From a halophilic archaeon (GTDB taxonomy: Archaea > Halobacteriota > Halobacteria > Halobacteriales > Haladaptataceae): 64,000 bases of DNA. A program made the translations under genes and the position numbers. The notes under the pieces were generated by a model. The model was not told where the DNA came from and did no database searches. It was given only the letters and a program-made list of their open reading frames with translations. This document shows positions 44,360 through 53,020 of the stretch, in pieces; position 1 is the stretch's first letter, and every line of letters begins with the position of its first letter. Where the stretch lies: positions 620,001 through 684,000 of the forward strand of contig QNGA01000001.1 in the NCBI GenBank assembly GCA_003298465.1. Reading direction: 5' to 3'.

Positions 44360-45460
44360 ATGGTTCGGCGCAGTTCGAGACGACGGTTTCTCGCCGCCTG
44401 TGCGACTGGCGCGTCGGTGCTCGGCGGTTGCATCGGCGCCGGCATCGATCCTCCGCCGGTCGACGTTCGCGGCGCGATGTATCTCCCGGCGCGGGCGTTC
44501 AACACCTACCAGATGTGGGGCACCTACGAACCCGGCGTCACCGAGCGAGACCTGCGGTTCGCCGACCGACTGAACTTAAACGCCGTGCGAGTGTGGCTGA
44601 ACTACGAGGCGTGGAACCGCGACCGGAAGGGGGTGGGACGGGCGCTCGACCACTTCCTGAAGACGGCCGACGAGCACGACATCCGCGTCGTGCTCGGCAT
44701 CTTCGAGGGCGTCGGCCGGCCGCCGGTTCCGAAGAACCTCCACGACACGGATCCGTGGACCGCTCCCTCGGTCTTCTCCCCGCGCATGGTGGTGATGAAG
44801 AACCGCGACCGGTGGGACGGTCCCCGGCGGTTCGTGCGCTGGGTGATGGACCGTCACCGCGACGACGACCGCCTGCTCGCCATCGAGGTGATGAACGAAC
44901 CCGGCTGGCGCGACTGGAAGAAGCGGTTCGCTCGCGGGATGTTCGAGGTCGCCCGCGAGGAGCGCGGTCGCATCCCGCTCACCATCGGCGCGACCAGCCT
45001 CGCCAACGCCGCCGAGTACTACGACTGGGGCATCGACGTCGTCCAGTTCCACTACAACTTCGCGGGCTCGCAGGCCACCTTCCGGGACGTGCTCCAGCAG
45101 GCCGTCGACCTCCGGGAGAGCACCGACGCGCCGGTCTGGCTCTCGGAGTGGCAACGAGTGGTGGACTTCGCCTGGCGGGAGGTCCCGGTACTGCAGCGCG
45201 GACCGAACTACTCCTCGCTCGCGCCGCTCATCCGGGAGACCGGGGTCGGCAACTTCTTCTGGTCGCTCATGCTCAAGCCGGCGTACATGCTCGGCCAGCG
45301 TCGCCGGGGCATCCTCAACGGCGTGTTCCACGAGGACGGCGCGGTCTGGAGCACCGACGACGCCCGCGCCATCAAGTCGATGTCCGGCGAGGCGACCTTC
45401 GAGGGCGAACAGCGCCGCGAGTGGCCCGACTGGGCCGCCGAGGTCAAACGCCGCGTCTGA
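44360..45460 (+). CDS. Exported lipoprotein of the glycoside hydrolase family 5-like clan
   Basis: The 366-residue protein has a Tat signal (SSRRRFLAACATG), a lipobox (LGGC), and a TIM-barrel-like body. NAVRVWLNYEAW, IRVVLGIFEGVG, the general-acid motif IEVMNEPGWRDW, VVQFHYNF and the nucleophile-like VWLSEWQRVV sit in GH5 order. The two glutamates are at the positions expected of clan A enzymes. Substrate is unknown. It is divergent from the DsbA/lectin-like gene and precedes the convergent beta-helix gene, forming a secreted group. Confidence 0.83.
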   Translation: MVRRSSRRRFLAACATGASVLGGCIGAGIDPPPVDVRGAMYLPARAFNTYQMWGTYEPGVTERDLRFADRLNLNAVRVWLNYEAWNRDRKGVGRALDHFLKTADEHDIRVVLGIFEGVGRPPVPKNLHDTDPWTAPSVFSPRMVVMKNRDRWDGPRRFVRWVMDRHRDDDRLLAIEVMNEPGWRDWKKRFARGMFEVAREERGRIPLTIGATSLANAAEYYDWGIDVVQFHYNFAGSQATFRDVLQQAVDLRESTDAPVWLSEWQRVVDFAWREVPVLQRGPNYSSLAPLIRETGVGNFFWSLMLKPAYMLGQRRRGILNGVFHEDGAVWSTDDARAIKSMSGEATFEGEQRREWPDWAAEVKRRV

Positions 45461-45463
45461 ACC

Positions 45464-46336
45464 TCAGCGTTCGAGTCCGGCGTACGCCAGCACGTCGCCG
45501 TAGTCCAGGTCGCCGTCGTCGTCGAAATCCAGTCCCAGTCGCTGGTCGGCGGTCACCGCGTTCGCGCCGAAGTAGTGGGTAGTCACGACCGCGGGGAGCG
45601 CGGCGGCGTCCCAGACCCCGACCTGGCCGTTCCCGGTCAGGTCCTCGTACCGACCGTCGCCGTCGGCGTCCAGCGGCGGTCCGAGCGAGACCCCGACGCC
45701 GAACGCCTCGACGACGAACGGCGCGTACACGCCGACGACGTGGTTTCCGAGCGTCTCGGTCCGCCGGAGGACGTCGTCGCCGGGGTCGGCGAGCGCGACG
45801 CCGTGCAGGTTGCCCTCGGCCCGAACGCCGACCACGCGCGCGTCGGCGTTCCGGACGTCGACGCCGACGGCGTTCTCGACGGCGGTCACGCCCCGTACCG
45901 TCACGTCCGACGCGTCGCGCACGGAGACGCCGCGGTTCCAGTCGGTGACGCGGAGATTCCGCACGGTCACGTTCGAGACGTCGGCGACGAGGACGCCGGT
46001 CGTGTCGCTGACGCCGTTGCCGTCGACGGCGTGCCCGCGTCCGTCGAGGGTCACGTCGCTCGCCGCGACCTCGATGCAGGCGCTAGAGAGGGGTGGGTTG
46101 CCGTTCACGTCGCCGGCGAGGACGTACCGACCGGCCTCGCCGATGGTCGTGCAGGAGTCGATGCGCGTCGGGGTCACGTCGCGGTCGGCGCTCGCGTCGC
46201 CGACCGTCGCGCCGGTGCCGTCGTCGGGAGCGTCCGCAGCGCCGCGCGCGTCGGCGGTGACGCCGGGGACGACTCCCGCGAGGACGATTGCGAGCGCGAG
46301 TCCGACCACGAACCCGGACCTGCTGGAGGGCATCAT
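45464..46336 (-). CDS. Secreted right-handed beta-helix protein with dockerin-like C-terminus
   Basis: The 290-residue protein has a signal peptide (GFVVGLALAIVLAGVVPGVTADA). It carries a parallel beta-helix of PbH1/NosD-type rungs (VTLDGRGHAVDGNG, VTVRNLRVTDWNRGVSVRDASDVTVRGV, NAVGVDVRNADARVVGV). The C-terminus holds two calcium-loop-like stretches, DADGDGRYEDLTGNG and DFDDDGDLDYGDVL, in the style of dockerins. Beta-helix proteins bind or cleave polysaccharides; no catalytic residues stand out. I chose the ATG at 46336; a palindromic TATA-like GTTATAAC 28 nt upstream supports it over a GTG at 46348. Confidence 0.8.
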   Translation of the reverse strand: MMPSSRSGFVVGLALAIVLAGVVPGVTADARGAADAPDDGTGATVGDASADRDVTPTRIDSCTTIGEAGRYVLAGDVNGNPPLSSACIEVAASDVTLDGRGHAVDGNGVSDTTGVLVADVSNVTVRNLRVTDWNRGVSVRDASDVTVRGVTAVENAVGVDVRNADARVVGVRAEGNLHGVALADPGDDVLRRTETLGNHVVGVYAPFVVEAFGVGVSLGPPLDADGDGRYEDLTGNGQVGVWDAAALPAVVTTHYFGANAVTADQRLGLDFDDDGDLDYGDVLAYAGLER

Positions 46337-46360
46337 GGACTGTATCACGCCGTTGTCCCC

Positions 46361-46368
46361 GTTATAAC
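46361..46368 (-). promoter_or_regulatory. TATA-like box for the beta-helix gene
   Basis: GTTATAAC is centred about 28 nt before the ATG at 46336 on the minus strand and reads the same on both strands. Confidence 0.5.
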
Positions 46369-46450
46369 CTGCGAACTCGCGGTCGGTCGCCGGGGTTCGC
46401 CGCCCTCGTTCGGCGGAGGCGCGGTCGGGGCGTCGGACGCTCCACGCTCC

Positions 46451-46460
46451 TTTTATTGTG
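46451..46460 (+). promoter_or_regulatory. TATA-like box for the gene at 46480
   Basis: TTTTATTGTG is centred about 26 nt before the ATG, typical of a leaderless haloarchaeal mRNA. Confidence 0.55.
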
Positions 46461-46479
46461 TCGGCGCGTACGAGGTGGT

Positions 46480-46815
46480 ATGCTGCTCATTCGCGGCGAG
46501 GCAGGGGGTACCACCCTGACGGGGACGCTGTACGAGCGCGGCGAGCGCGCGCCCTCGTTCAAGGGTGCGCCGGACGAGGACGCCCCGTACGTGTGGGTCT
46601 GCGACGAGTTCTACGAGGTCGAGAGCGGGGGGACCGCCCAGATGGTCAAGGGCGAGGAGGTCAACGTCGCCTTCGAGTCGCCGATGCCGCGAGGGTTCGA
46701 CACGCGCGACCAGGCGTTGACGGCGGCCCGCGAGCACGTCCGCACCCAGTTTCTCCGCATCGGCATCGACGCCGACGACGTCGACATCACGGTCGAGAAG
46801 GCCGAACTTCAGTAG
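46480..46815 (+). CDS. Small conserved haloarchaeal protein (DUF7113-like)
   Basis: The 111-residue acidic protein opens with MLLIRGEAGGTTLTGTLYERG and has APYVWVCDEFYEVESGG and a C-terminal RTQFLRIGIDADDVDITVEKAE. From memory this agrees with a conserved haloarchaeal family (DUF7113). No catalytic motif is seen. Its last bases overlap the convergent nurA stop region by seven bases. The TATA-like box at 46451 supports the start. Confidence 0.75.
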   Translation: MLLIRGEAGGTTLTGTLYERGERAPSFKGAPDEDAPYVWVCDEFYEVESGGTAQMVKGEEVNVAFESPMPRGFDTRDQALTAAREHVRTQFLRIGIDADDVDITVEKAELQ

Positions 46816-48068
46816 TCCCGTCCCCAGCGGACGGCGTTGTAGTTCTCGTCCAGTTCGCTGTCGAACGACTTCTCGAACCGGTCCAGCAACGAGCGCGTGC
46901 TGTCGTGGCTGATGCGCGCGAGTTCGTCGGCCTTCGCGATGACCGTCGGCGGGCCGCGCTCGACGGCGATGGCCTTCAGCACCTGGCGCTCTATCTTCCG
47001 CCGACACGCTTCGTCGCGGGTGAACGCGTGCGGCGCTTCTATCTTGTACACGAGGTCGCGCCGCGGGTCGTACACCATGCAGAACGTGACGTCGTACCGG
47101 TCGCGGTCCAGGTCGCGGTCGAGGTACCGGTCGGCCTCGCTGCTGCCGAAGAACGCGTCGGACCCGGCCCGCGAGCGGAACCAGTTCGTCAGCGTCAGGT
47201 CGTCGGTGACGCGCTCGTACTCGTCGCCGACGCGCTCGCGGCGTTCGAGCACCTGCGAGAAGAAGCCGGCGTCGTGGGCCCACGGCGCGAGCATCTCCTT
47301 GTCCCGGAGCGCCCGGACGACCGCCTTCGCGGAGATGTTCTTGACGAACCCGGCGAGCGGCACGTCGCGCTCGACGAACCGCTCGACCAGTCGGACGTAG
47401 TTGTCGAGGACGGCGTGGACGGCGGCCGAGTCGTCGAACAGCGCGGGGAGTTCCGTCCCGCGGTCGCGCCAGCGCAGCAGTCCCTTCGGGTAGATGGGAC
47501 CGTCGAGCAGGAGGAAGTCGGCCACGTCGTCTGCGTGTTCGAGCGCGTGCCGACTCTCGGCGACGTAGAGCGCGAGCGCGTGAACTACGTCCTCCTCGTA
47601 CTGGTCGCAGCGCGGCGCGTGGACGATGCGGCGCTCGCTGGCCTCGCCGTCGCCGTATCGCTCCCACTCCGTGTCGAAGTCGCGGGAGGTGTCGTTCGTG
47701 TGGACCGCCTTGACGACGGTCCGGGAGTCGTGGAGGTCGAGGTCGGAGGGCGTCGCGCTCATGGCGGCGTGGGCCACGTCGACCACGAGTCCGTTCTTGA
47801 ACACCTTCGGGTTGATGCTGCCCGAGTCGAGGCCGTGCATCGTCGGGAACCGGTCGGCTTCGAGCGCCACGTCCTCGACGTCGACGCAGCGCCGCCGCAG
47901 TTCGTCGAGCGGTTCCAGGATTCGCGTGCCGTTCGCGTCGACCAGGGGGTCGAGGAAGTCGTTCCAGACGGTCTCCGCGAGTTCCCGGTGGTCGCGCTCC
48001 TCGCCCTCGTAGTCGACCCTGTCGGCCAGCTCTGCGATGCCGTCGAAATGCACCGGGTCGAGGGTCAT
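46809..48068 (-). CDS. nurA: DNA repair nuclease NurA domain protein
   Basis: NurA is the 5'-end-resecting nuclease of archaea, usually working with the helicase HerA. The 419-residue protein has the NurA core: the metal-binding MHGLDSGSINPKVFKNGLVVDVAHAAMS (region near residue 80-107), FLLLDGPIYPKGLL, VLDNYVRLVERFVERDVPLAGFVKN with KAVVRALRD, and CMVYDPRRDLVYKIEAP. No herA gene lies in the window. The ATG at 48068 starts a compact protein; the frame continues upstream with unrelated arginine-rich sequence. Confidence 0.85.
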   Translation of the reverse strand: MTLDPVHFDGIAELADRVDYEGEERDHRELAETVWNDFLDPLVDANGTRILEPLDELRRRCVDVEDVALEADRFPTMHGLDSGSINPKVFKNGLVVDVAHAAMSATPSDLDLHDSRTVVKAVHTNDTSRDFDTEWERYGDGEASERRIVHAPRCDQYEEDVVHALALYVAESRHALEHADDVADFLLLDGPIYPKGLLRWRDRGTELPALFDDSAAVHAVLDNYVRLVERFVERDVPLAGFVKNISAKAVVRALRDKEMLAPWAHDAGFFSQVLERRERVGDEYERVTDDLTLTNWFRSRAGSDAFFGSSEADRYLDRDLDRDRYDVTFCMVYDPRRDLVYKIEAPHAFTRDEACRRKIERQVLKAIAVERGPPTVIAKADELARISHDSTRSLLDRFEKSFDSELDENYNAVRWGRDY

Positions 48069-48142
48069 ATCGTCCGATTCCCTCGCAGCGAAAAAAGTGC
48101 CCCGATGAGCGGTCCGGCGGTCGAGCGCCCCCAACGGTCCGG

Positions 48143-48991
48143 CTACCGCGACAGGGTCGCCTCCGTGCTCAGGCCGTAGACGCGCTCGGGCGTCTCGACG
48201 TGGGCGTTCCGGACCGCGTCGTCGTACCCCTCCTCCTGCATCCAGCGGACGCGGCGCGGGACCGTCTTCGGCCCCATGACCGCGCCGGGGCGGTCGGGGT
48301 CGTCGACGAAGTCCGTCTCCATCAGGAACGGTTCGCCCGCCTCGGCGGCGACTTCCAGCCTCTCCTTCTCGCTCATCACGCTCGGGGTCGGCCCCGCCAG
48401 TCGCCCGCCGGCGTAGTGTTTCACCACGCGCTCGGCGGGGAGACCGGCGTCCTCGGCCCACTCCGCGACCTCGGTGAGGTCTTCGCTGGCCTCGGTGTGC
48501 AACTGGACGGCACAGCCCGTCTCGGCGCCGAGTTCGAGCCCGCGTCGCAGGACGGCGTTCGAGGCGTCCCACACGGCCTCGGACACGTCGTAGTGCGGGC
48601 GACCGGTCTTGAGCGCCACGCCGGGACCGTCGGCGACGTACTCCGCGGCCTCCGCCAGGCCGGCCCGCATCAGGTCGCGGGCCTCCGCGGGGTCGTACCC
48701 CCGGTCGTCGACGAGTTTCGATATCAGTCCGGGGTGAACGCCGAGGACGGGCCACGCCCGTCCGTCGAGAACCTCGCTCGCGCGCTCGACCGCGTCGACG
48801 GTGGCGTCGAACACCTCGCGGAAGTCCTCGCCGGACTCGACTTCGACGCCGAGCAGCCACGAGGGCTTGTTGACGACGAGGAGGTGGGTGCCGCCGCTGC
48901 GCGCGAAGTCCTTCACCGCCTCGATACCGCGCCCGTGTTCGGGGTCGAGATGCATGTGGTCGTCCAGGACCGGCGTGCCGAGGTCGTCCAT
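48143..48991 (-). CDS. TatD-like metal-dependent hydrolase
   Basis: The 282-residue amidohydrolase-superfamily protein has the metal ligands: HMHLDPEHGRG (HxH near residues 12-14), VALKTGRPHY, QLHTEASED, VKHYAGG and the final METDFVDD with the metal-bound Asp. This is the TatD layout, often linked to nuclease activity, but the family also contains other hydrolases. It is located 75 nt downstream of nurA on the other side of a short gap and 33 nt from the NYN gene, on the same strand, which hints at a nucleic-acid-processing operon. Confidence 0.88.
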   Translation of the reverse strand: MDDLGTPVLDDHMHLDPEHGRGIEAVKDFARSGGTHLLVVNKPSWLLGVEVESGEDFREVFDATVDAVERASEVLDGRAWPVLGVHPGLISKLVDDRGYDPAEARDLMRAGLAEAAEYVADGPGVALKTGRPHYDVSEAVWDASNAVLRRGLELGAETGCAVQLHTEASEDLTEVAEWAEDAGLPAERVVKHYAGGRLAGPTPSVMSEKERLEVAAEAGEPFLMETDFVDDPDRPGAVMGPKTVPRRVRWMQEEGYDDAVRNAHVETPERVYGLSTEATLSR

Positions 48992-49023
48992 GTGCGAGTA
49001 GAGGAAGTCCGGCCCCGAAAACG

Positions 49024-49476
49024 CTACTCTTCGAGCACGACCGCGTCGTGGGCCGCGTTCCGCAGCGCGTCGGAGCGCCCGTGTTCGCCCGGCGCGATGG
49101 CGACCGTGTAGACGCCGTTCCGGGCCGCCTTCTCCAGCACCGGCTTGAAGTCGGTGTCGCGGGACGCGATGGCGAGCGCGCCCACGCGGCCGTCCAGCGC
49201 GACCTCCGTCGCGTCGACGGCGAGCTTCACGTCGACGTCGCCGCTGGTCACGACCACCTCGAACCCCCGCGCTTCGGCGGCCTGGATGAGTCCCGGCGTC
49301 GCGTGCTCGTCGAGGTAGAGCCGTGCGACGGCGAGCCGACCCAGCTCCTCGCTCGCGTCCCGGACGTCGTCGAGGTCGACGTCGAACTCCTCGCGCAGAA
49401 CGTTCGGGCCGTCGACGAACAGCGCGACGGCTCCGTCCTCCGACTCGCCCAGCAACGACCGCAGCGGCCCGCTCAT
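49024..49476 (-). CDS. NYN-domain (PIN-like) putative nuclease, TIGR00288 type
   Basis: The 150-residue protein fits the archaeal NYN-domain family. It has the first acidic site LFVDGPNVLREEFDVDLDDVR, then ARLYLDEHATPGLIQAAEARGF, VVTSGDVDVKLAVDATEVALDGRVGALAIASRDTDFKPVLEKAARNGV (region). Four aspartates (D in FVDGPN, DVDVK, SRDTDF) line the PIN-type active site. A ribonuclease role is inference. The ATG at 49476 is the family start. It precedes the TatD gene by 32 nt on the same strand. Confidence 0.87.
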   Translation of the reverse strand: MSGPLRSLLGESEDGAVALFVDGPNVLREEFDVDLDDVRDASEELGRLAVARLYLDEHATPGLIQAAEARGFEVVVTSGDVDVKLAVDATEVALDGRVGALAIASRDTDFKPVLEKAARNGVYTVAIAPGEHGRSDALRNAAHDAVVLEE

Positions 49477-49520
49477 GCCGCGGCGTAGTCGGTCGCGCGA
49501 CAAAGGGGTGCCGGTCCGGC

Positions 49521-52004
49521 TCACTCGCCGCGCTCGTCGGCGACCGACTCGGGCGACCCCGCCGCCTCCACGGCGCGGACCGCGGCGACGTTCTCCTTCA
49601 CGTCGTGGACGCGGACGATGTCGGCCCCGCGCTCGGCCGCGATGGCGGTTCCGGCCACCGTCGCCGACCCGCGCTCGCCCGCCTCACGCCCGACCAGGCC
49701 GAACATCGACTTGTGGGAGTGGCCGACGAGCACCGGGCAGTCCAGGCCGTGGAGTTCGTCGGTCCGACCGAGCAACTCGAAGCTCTCGACGGCGCTCTTG
49801 CCGAAGCCGAGGCCCGGGTCGACGATTATCTGCTCGCGGTCCAGCCCCGCCTTCTCCGCGAGCAGGACCTGCTCCTTCAGTTCCGCGACGACGTCCTCGA
49901 CCACGTCGTCGTACGCGACCTCGTTGTCGGGGTCGACCGGCGCGTCGATGCTGTGCATCACGACCAGCGGGGCGTCGTGCTCGGCGGCGACGAACCGCAT
50001 CTCGGGGTCCGCCAGTCCGGTCACGTCGTTGACGATGTCCGCGCCCGCTTCGAGGGCGGCGCGGGCGACCTCGGCCTTCCTGGTGTCGATGGAGAGCATG
50101 GCGTCCACGTCGGCGATGTCCTCGATGACCGGCACCACGCGGGACTTCTCCTCCTCGACGGATATCTCGTCCGCGCCGGGGCGCGTGCTCTCGCCGCCCA
50201 CGTCGACGATGTCCGCGCCGGCGTCGACCATCTCCTCGGCGCGGGCGACGGCGTCCTCGCGGAGTTCGTACTCGCCGCCGTCGTGGAAGCTGTCGGGCGT
50301 GACGTTCAGGATGCCCATGACGGCGGTGCGACCCTCCCACGGGTAGCCCCGCTCGTCCGGCGAGCGCTGGATGCCGAGCGACGACCGGAGTTCCTCCGCG
50401 AACACGGAGAGGCCGTAGGGCTGGCCCTCCAGTTTCTCGGCGAGGCGTTTGAACTGCGAGAGCGTCCCCATCAACAGGACGTCGATGCGCTCCTCGTCCT
50501 GGTCGTTCAGACCCGACTGGGCGCACTCGCCGCCGAGCGAGAGCATCTCCTCTTTCAGGTACTGGGCCTGTCGGCGCTGCACGCGCGTCTTCAGCACCCG
50601 GTGGACCGCCTTGCCGCGCATCCGCCAGACGCCCGGGTCGGTGACGTGCGTGCCCTCCAGCGCCTCGCGGGCGTCGTCGAGGTCGGCGACGCGCTTGGGA
50701 ATCTCCGCGCGCGTCCAGCGCGCCCGCGCCTCCGCGACGGCGAACAGCGACCCCGTGACGAGGACGAAGTCGTCCGGGCCGGCGGCGTCGAGCGCGTCGT
50801 CGAGCGCGCCCTCGACCGAACTCACACGCGTCACGCGCTCGACGTCCCGGTCCTCGAACGCCCGGGCGACGACCGCCTCGTCCTCCGCCCGGTCGAGGTC
50901 GGGTTCGCAGGCGACGGCTCGGTCCGGCGTCGGGAGCGCCGAAAGCATCCCCTCCAGGTCCTTGTCGTGCATCGCCCCGAACACGAGGTGGAGGTCGTCG
51001 TAGTCGAACTCCGCGAGCGTCCCCGCGAGCGCCTCGCACGCTCCGGGGTTGTGCGCGCCGTCGAGCGCCACGAGCGGGTCGGTGCCCATCACCTCGAACC
51101 GCCCCGGCCAGGACGCCTTCCGGAGCCCGCGCGCCACCGTCGCCTCGTCCACGGGGGTCGCGTCCGTCTCGCTCGCCGCGGTCACCTGCCGGGCGAGCGC
51201 CGCCGCGATGCCGGCGTTGCGCGCCTGGTGCTCGCCGAGCAGCGGGATGGGCGTCTCGACGGTCCAGTCGGGCCCGTCGAGCGAGACGGCGGCCTCGGTG
51301 TGGTTCGTCCGCCCCTCGTAGGCCGCCCGCACGGCCGCCGACTCGTCGCCCGACCCGCCGACCGTCAGCACGTCGCCGGCCTGGTCCTCGACGGCCCCCA
51401 GCGCGTCCCCGGTCGCGCCGGTGACAAGCGGTCTCCCCGCCGGCGCGACGTGGGCCTTGTCGCGTGCGATCTCCTCGATGGTCTCGCCGAGGACGCCGGT
51501 GTGTTCGAGGGTGACGCTCGTCACCGCCGACGCCACGGGGTCGACGACGCTCGTCGCGTCGAACTTTCCGCCGATACCGACCTCCAGGACCGCGACGTCC
51601 ACGTCCTCGCGGCCGAAGTACCACAGCGCCATCGCCGTCATCGTCTCGAAGAACGTCGGCGACTCGCCGCGGACCGCCCGCTCTTCGAGGTAGTCCCGCG
51701 CCGCCTCGACGAACGACGTCAGTGCTTCCTTTCGCATCCGTCGCCCGTCGACCGTGACTCGCTCGCGAACGTCGTCCAGGTGCGGCGAGGTGTACAGTCC
51801 GACGGACAGCCCCGCCTCCCGGAGCACCTGTTCGGTCATCCGCGCCGTGCTTCCCTTCCCGTTCGACCCGGCGACCTGTACGAAGTCCACGGTTTCGTGA
51901 GGGTCGTCGAGGTGTGCGAGGAGGCTGGCGGTCGAGTCCGTCCCGGGCTTCGGGCGGAACCGCCGCAGGTCGAAGAGGAAGTTAGCCGCCTCGTGGTAGT
52001 TCAT
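49521..52004 (-). CDS. folCP: Bifunctional folylpolyglutamate synthase/dihydropteroate synthase fusion
   Basis: The 827-residue protein joins two folate enzymes. Residues about 1-430 are FolC (FPGS/dihydrofolate synthase), with the P-loop AGSNGKGSTARM, LEVGIGGKFDATS, ITLEHTG-like TLEHTGVLG and DGAHNPGACEALAG. Residues about 560-827 are dihydropteroate synthase, with MGILNVTPDSFHDGGEY, DVGGESTRPGADEIS, LSIDTRKAEVARAALEAGADIVNDVTG and VDPGLGFGKSAVESFELL. The middle 110 residues (RRQAQYLKEEMLSLGGECAQSG...) belong to the haloarchaeal linker. Such fusions are typical of haloarchaea. The ATG at 52004 is the likely start. Confidence 0.93.
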   Translation of the reverse strand: MNYHEAANFLFDLRRFRPKPGTDSTASLLAHLDDPHETVDFVQVAGSNGKGSTARMTEQVLREAGLSVGLYTSPHLDDVRERVTVDGRRMRKEALTSFVEAARDYLEERAVRGESPTFFETMTAMALWYFGREDVDVAVLEVGIGGKFDATSVVDPVASAVTSVTLEHTGVLGETIEEIARDKAHVAPAGRPLVTGATGDALGAVEDQAGDVLTVGGSGDESAAVRAAYEGRTNHTEAAVSLDGPDWTVETPIPLLGEHQARNAGIAAALARQVTAASETDATPVDEATVARGLRKASWPGRFEVMGTDPLVALDGAHNPGACEALAGTLAEFDYDDLHLVFGAMHDKDLEGMLSALPTPDRAVACEPDLDRAEDEAVVARAFEDRDVERVTRVSSVEGALDDALDAAGPDDFVLVTGSLFAVAEARARWTRAEIPKRVADLDDAREALEGTHVTDPGVWRMRGKAVHRVLKTRVQRRQAQYLKEEMLSLGGECAQSGLNDQDEERIDVLLMGTLSQFKRLAEKLEGQPYGLSVFAEELRSSLGIQRSPDERGYPWEGRTAVMGILNVTPDSFHDGGEYELREDAVARAEEMVDAGADIVDVGGESTRPGADEISVEEEKSRVVPVIEDIADVDAMLSIDTRKAEVARAALEAGADIVNDVTGLADPEMRFVAAEHDAPLVVMHSIDAPVDPDNEVAYDDVVEDVVAELKEQVLLAEKAGLDREQIIVDPGLGFGKSAVESFELLGRTDELHGLDCPVLVGHSHKSMFGLVGREAGERGSATVAGTAIAAERGADIVRVHDVKENVAAVRAVEAAGSPESVADERGE

Positions 52005-52375
52005 ACCTTGCTGAACAGATGCCGGACGCTTCAGGCTATCGGAGTCGGAACTCCGCCGGCGGCCCGACCTCGACGAGACCGGTCGCCGGTGGGGGTCGGG
52101 TAACGCCGCGCGTCGCGGCCGCATTTTCCGCCGATTCCTGTCGACGCGTTTCGAGGAGCGGAGAGGCGGGGTTTCAATCTCACATTTCTCGGACCGTTCC
52201 GACGGCGTGTCGAAACCGCGGCGGGGCGTTCGTCGGCGAATCGAACCGGGTGATTCCTCGACGGTTTCCCGGCGCATATCCTGTCGTTTTCCGTAAGAAG
52301 GGTTCCGTTACCTTCCGACAACGGTATATTCCCGAACTGAGAACGCAGAGCAAGCCACGGGTTCGGAAGGGAGCA
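52005..52375. other. Intergenic, about 370 nt, no gene recognised
   Basis: Divergent region between folCP and the membrane protein at 52376. It contains acggtatattcc near 52321-52332 as a TATA-like element about 50 nt before the plus-strand ATG, and GGAAGGGAG just before that ATG as a possible ribosome-binding site. Other open frames look random. Confidence 0.5.
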
Positions 52376-52987
52376 ATGAACGGGAGCACCAACCAGATCG
52401 ACGACCGCATCGCCCGCGCAATACTCGCGGACTCGAAGTACGAACAGCTTCGCGTCCGACGGTTCAGCTACTTCAAGCAGCCGATACCCCGAAAGCTCGC
52501 CTGGCAGGGAGGGCTCTTCCTCGCCCTCTCGCTCGTCGCACCCATCGCGTTGGCCTACCCGGGACCGGTCGCGGCGCTGTTCGTCGACGGGAACCCGCTG
52601 ACCGGGTCGCCGGTCATCGCCCTCGTCGGCGCGTTCGCCGTCGGCGTCGAACTGCTCGCGGCGCTCGGACACCTCGCGGTCGCGGCCGTCCTCCTTCGGC
52701 GGAAGTCGACGCTGTCGAGGCGGCGGGCGCGCAACCTGCTGGCGGTCGAGGACGTGGCGTCGCTCCTCGGACTCGGCACCGGCGCGCTGGCGACCGCGGT
52801 GACGGTCGGGTACTTCTGCTTCGGACTCGCGGGTCTCGACGCCGTCCAGTGGTACGTGGCCGCCGGTGGTCGGAGCCCCTTCGCACCGTCCGGAACCGGT
52901 GTCACGATCGCCGTCGTCGCCCTCGTCGCCGCCGTCGCGGGCGTCGCACTTCTCGGCGCGAGTCGCTGCCTCGACCGCCGACTCTGA
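52376..52987 (+). CDS. Membrane protein, unknown
   Basis: The 203-residue protein has a soluble N-terminus (NQIDDRIARAILADSKYEQLRVRRFSYF), then about four hydrophobic segments: WQGGLFLALSLVAPIALAYPGPVAALF, GSPVIALVGAFAVGVELLAALGHLAVAAVLL, LLGLGTGALATAVTVGYFCFGL and VTIAVVALVAAVAGVALLGA. A basic RRKSTLSRRRARN loop lies between the second and third. I recognise no family. The ATG at 52376 has a purine-rich ribosome-binding site. Confidence 0.65.
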   Translation: MNGSTNQIDDRIARAILADSKYEQLRVRRFSYFKQPIPRKLAWQGGLFLALSLVAPIALAYPGPVAALFVDGNPLTGSPVIALVGAFAVGVELLAALGHLAVAAVLLRRKSTLSRRRARNLLAVEDVASLLGLGTGALATAVTVGYFCFGLAGLDAVQWYVAAGGRSPFAPSGTGVTIAVVALVAAVAGVALLGASRCLDRRL

Positions 52988-53020
52988 CGCGGTCGAGACC
53001 GACCCGACGTCGGCGGACCG

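Noticed and set aside
49323..52103. 926-codon plus-strand frame opposite folCP
   Set aside because: Antisense shadow; the minus strand encodes both folate enzymes.
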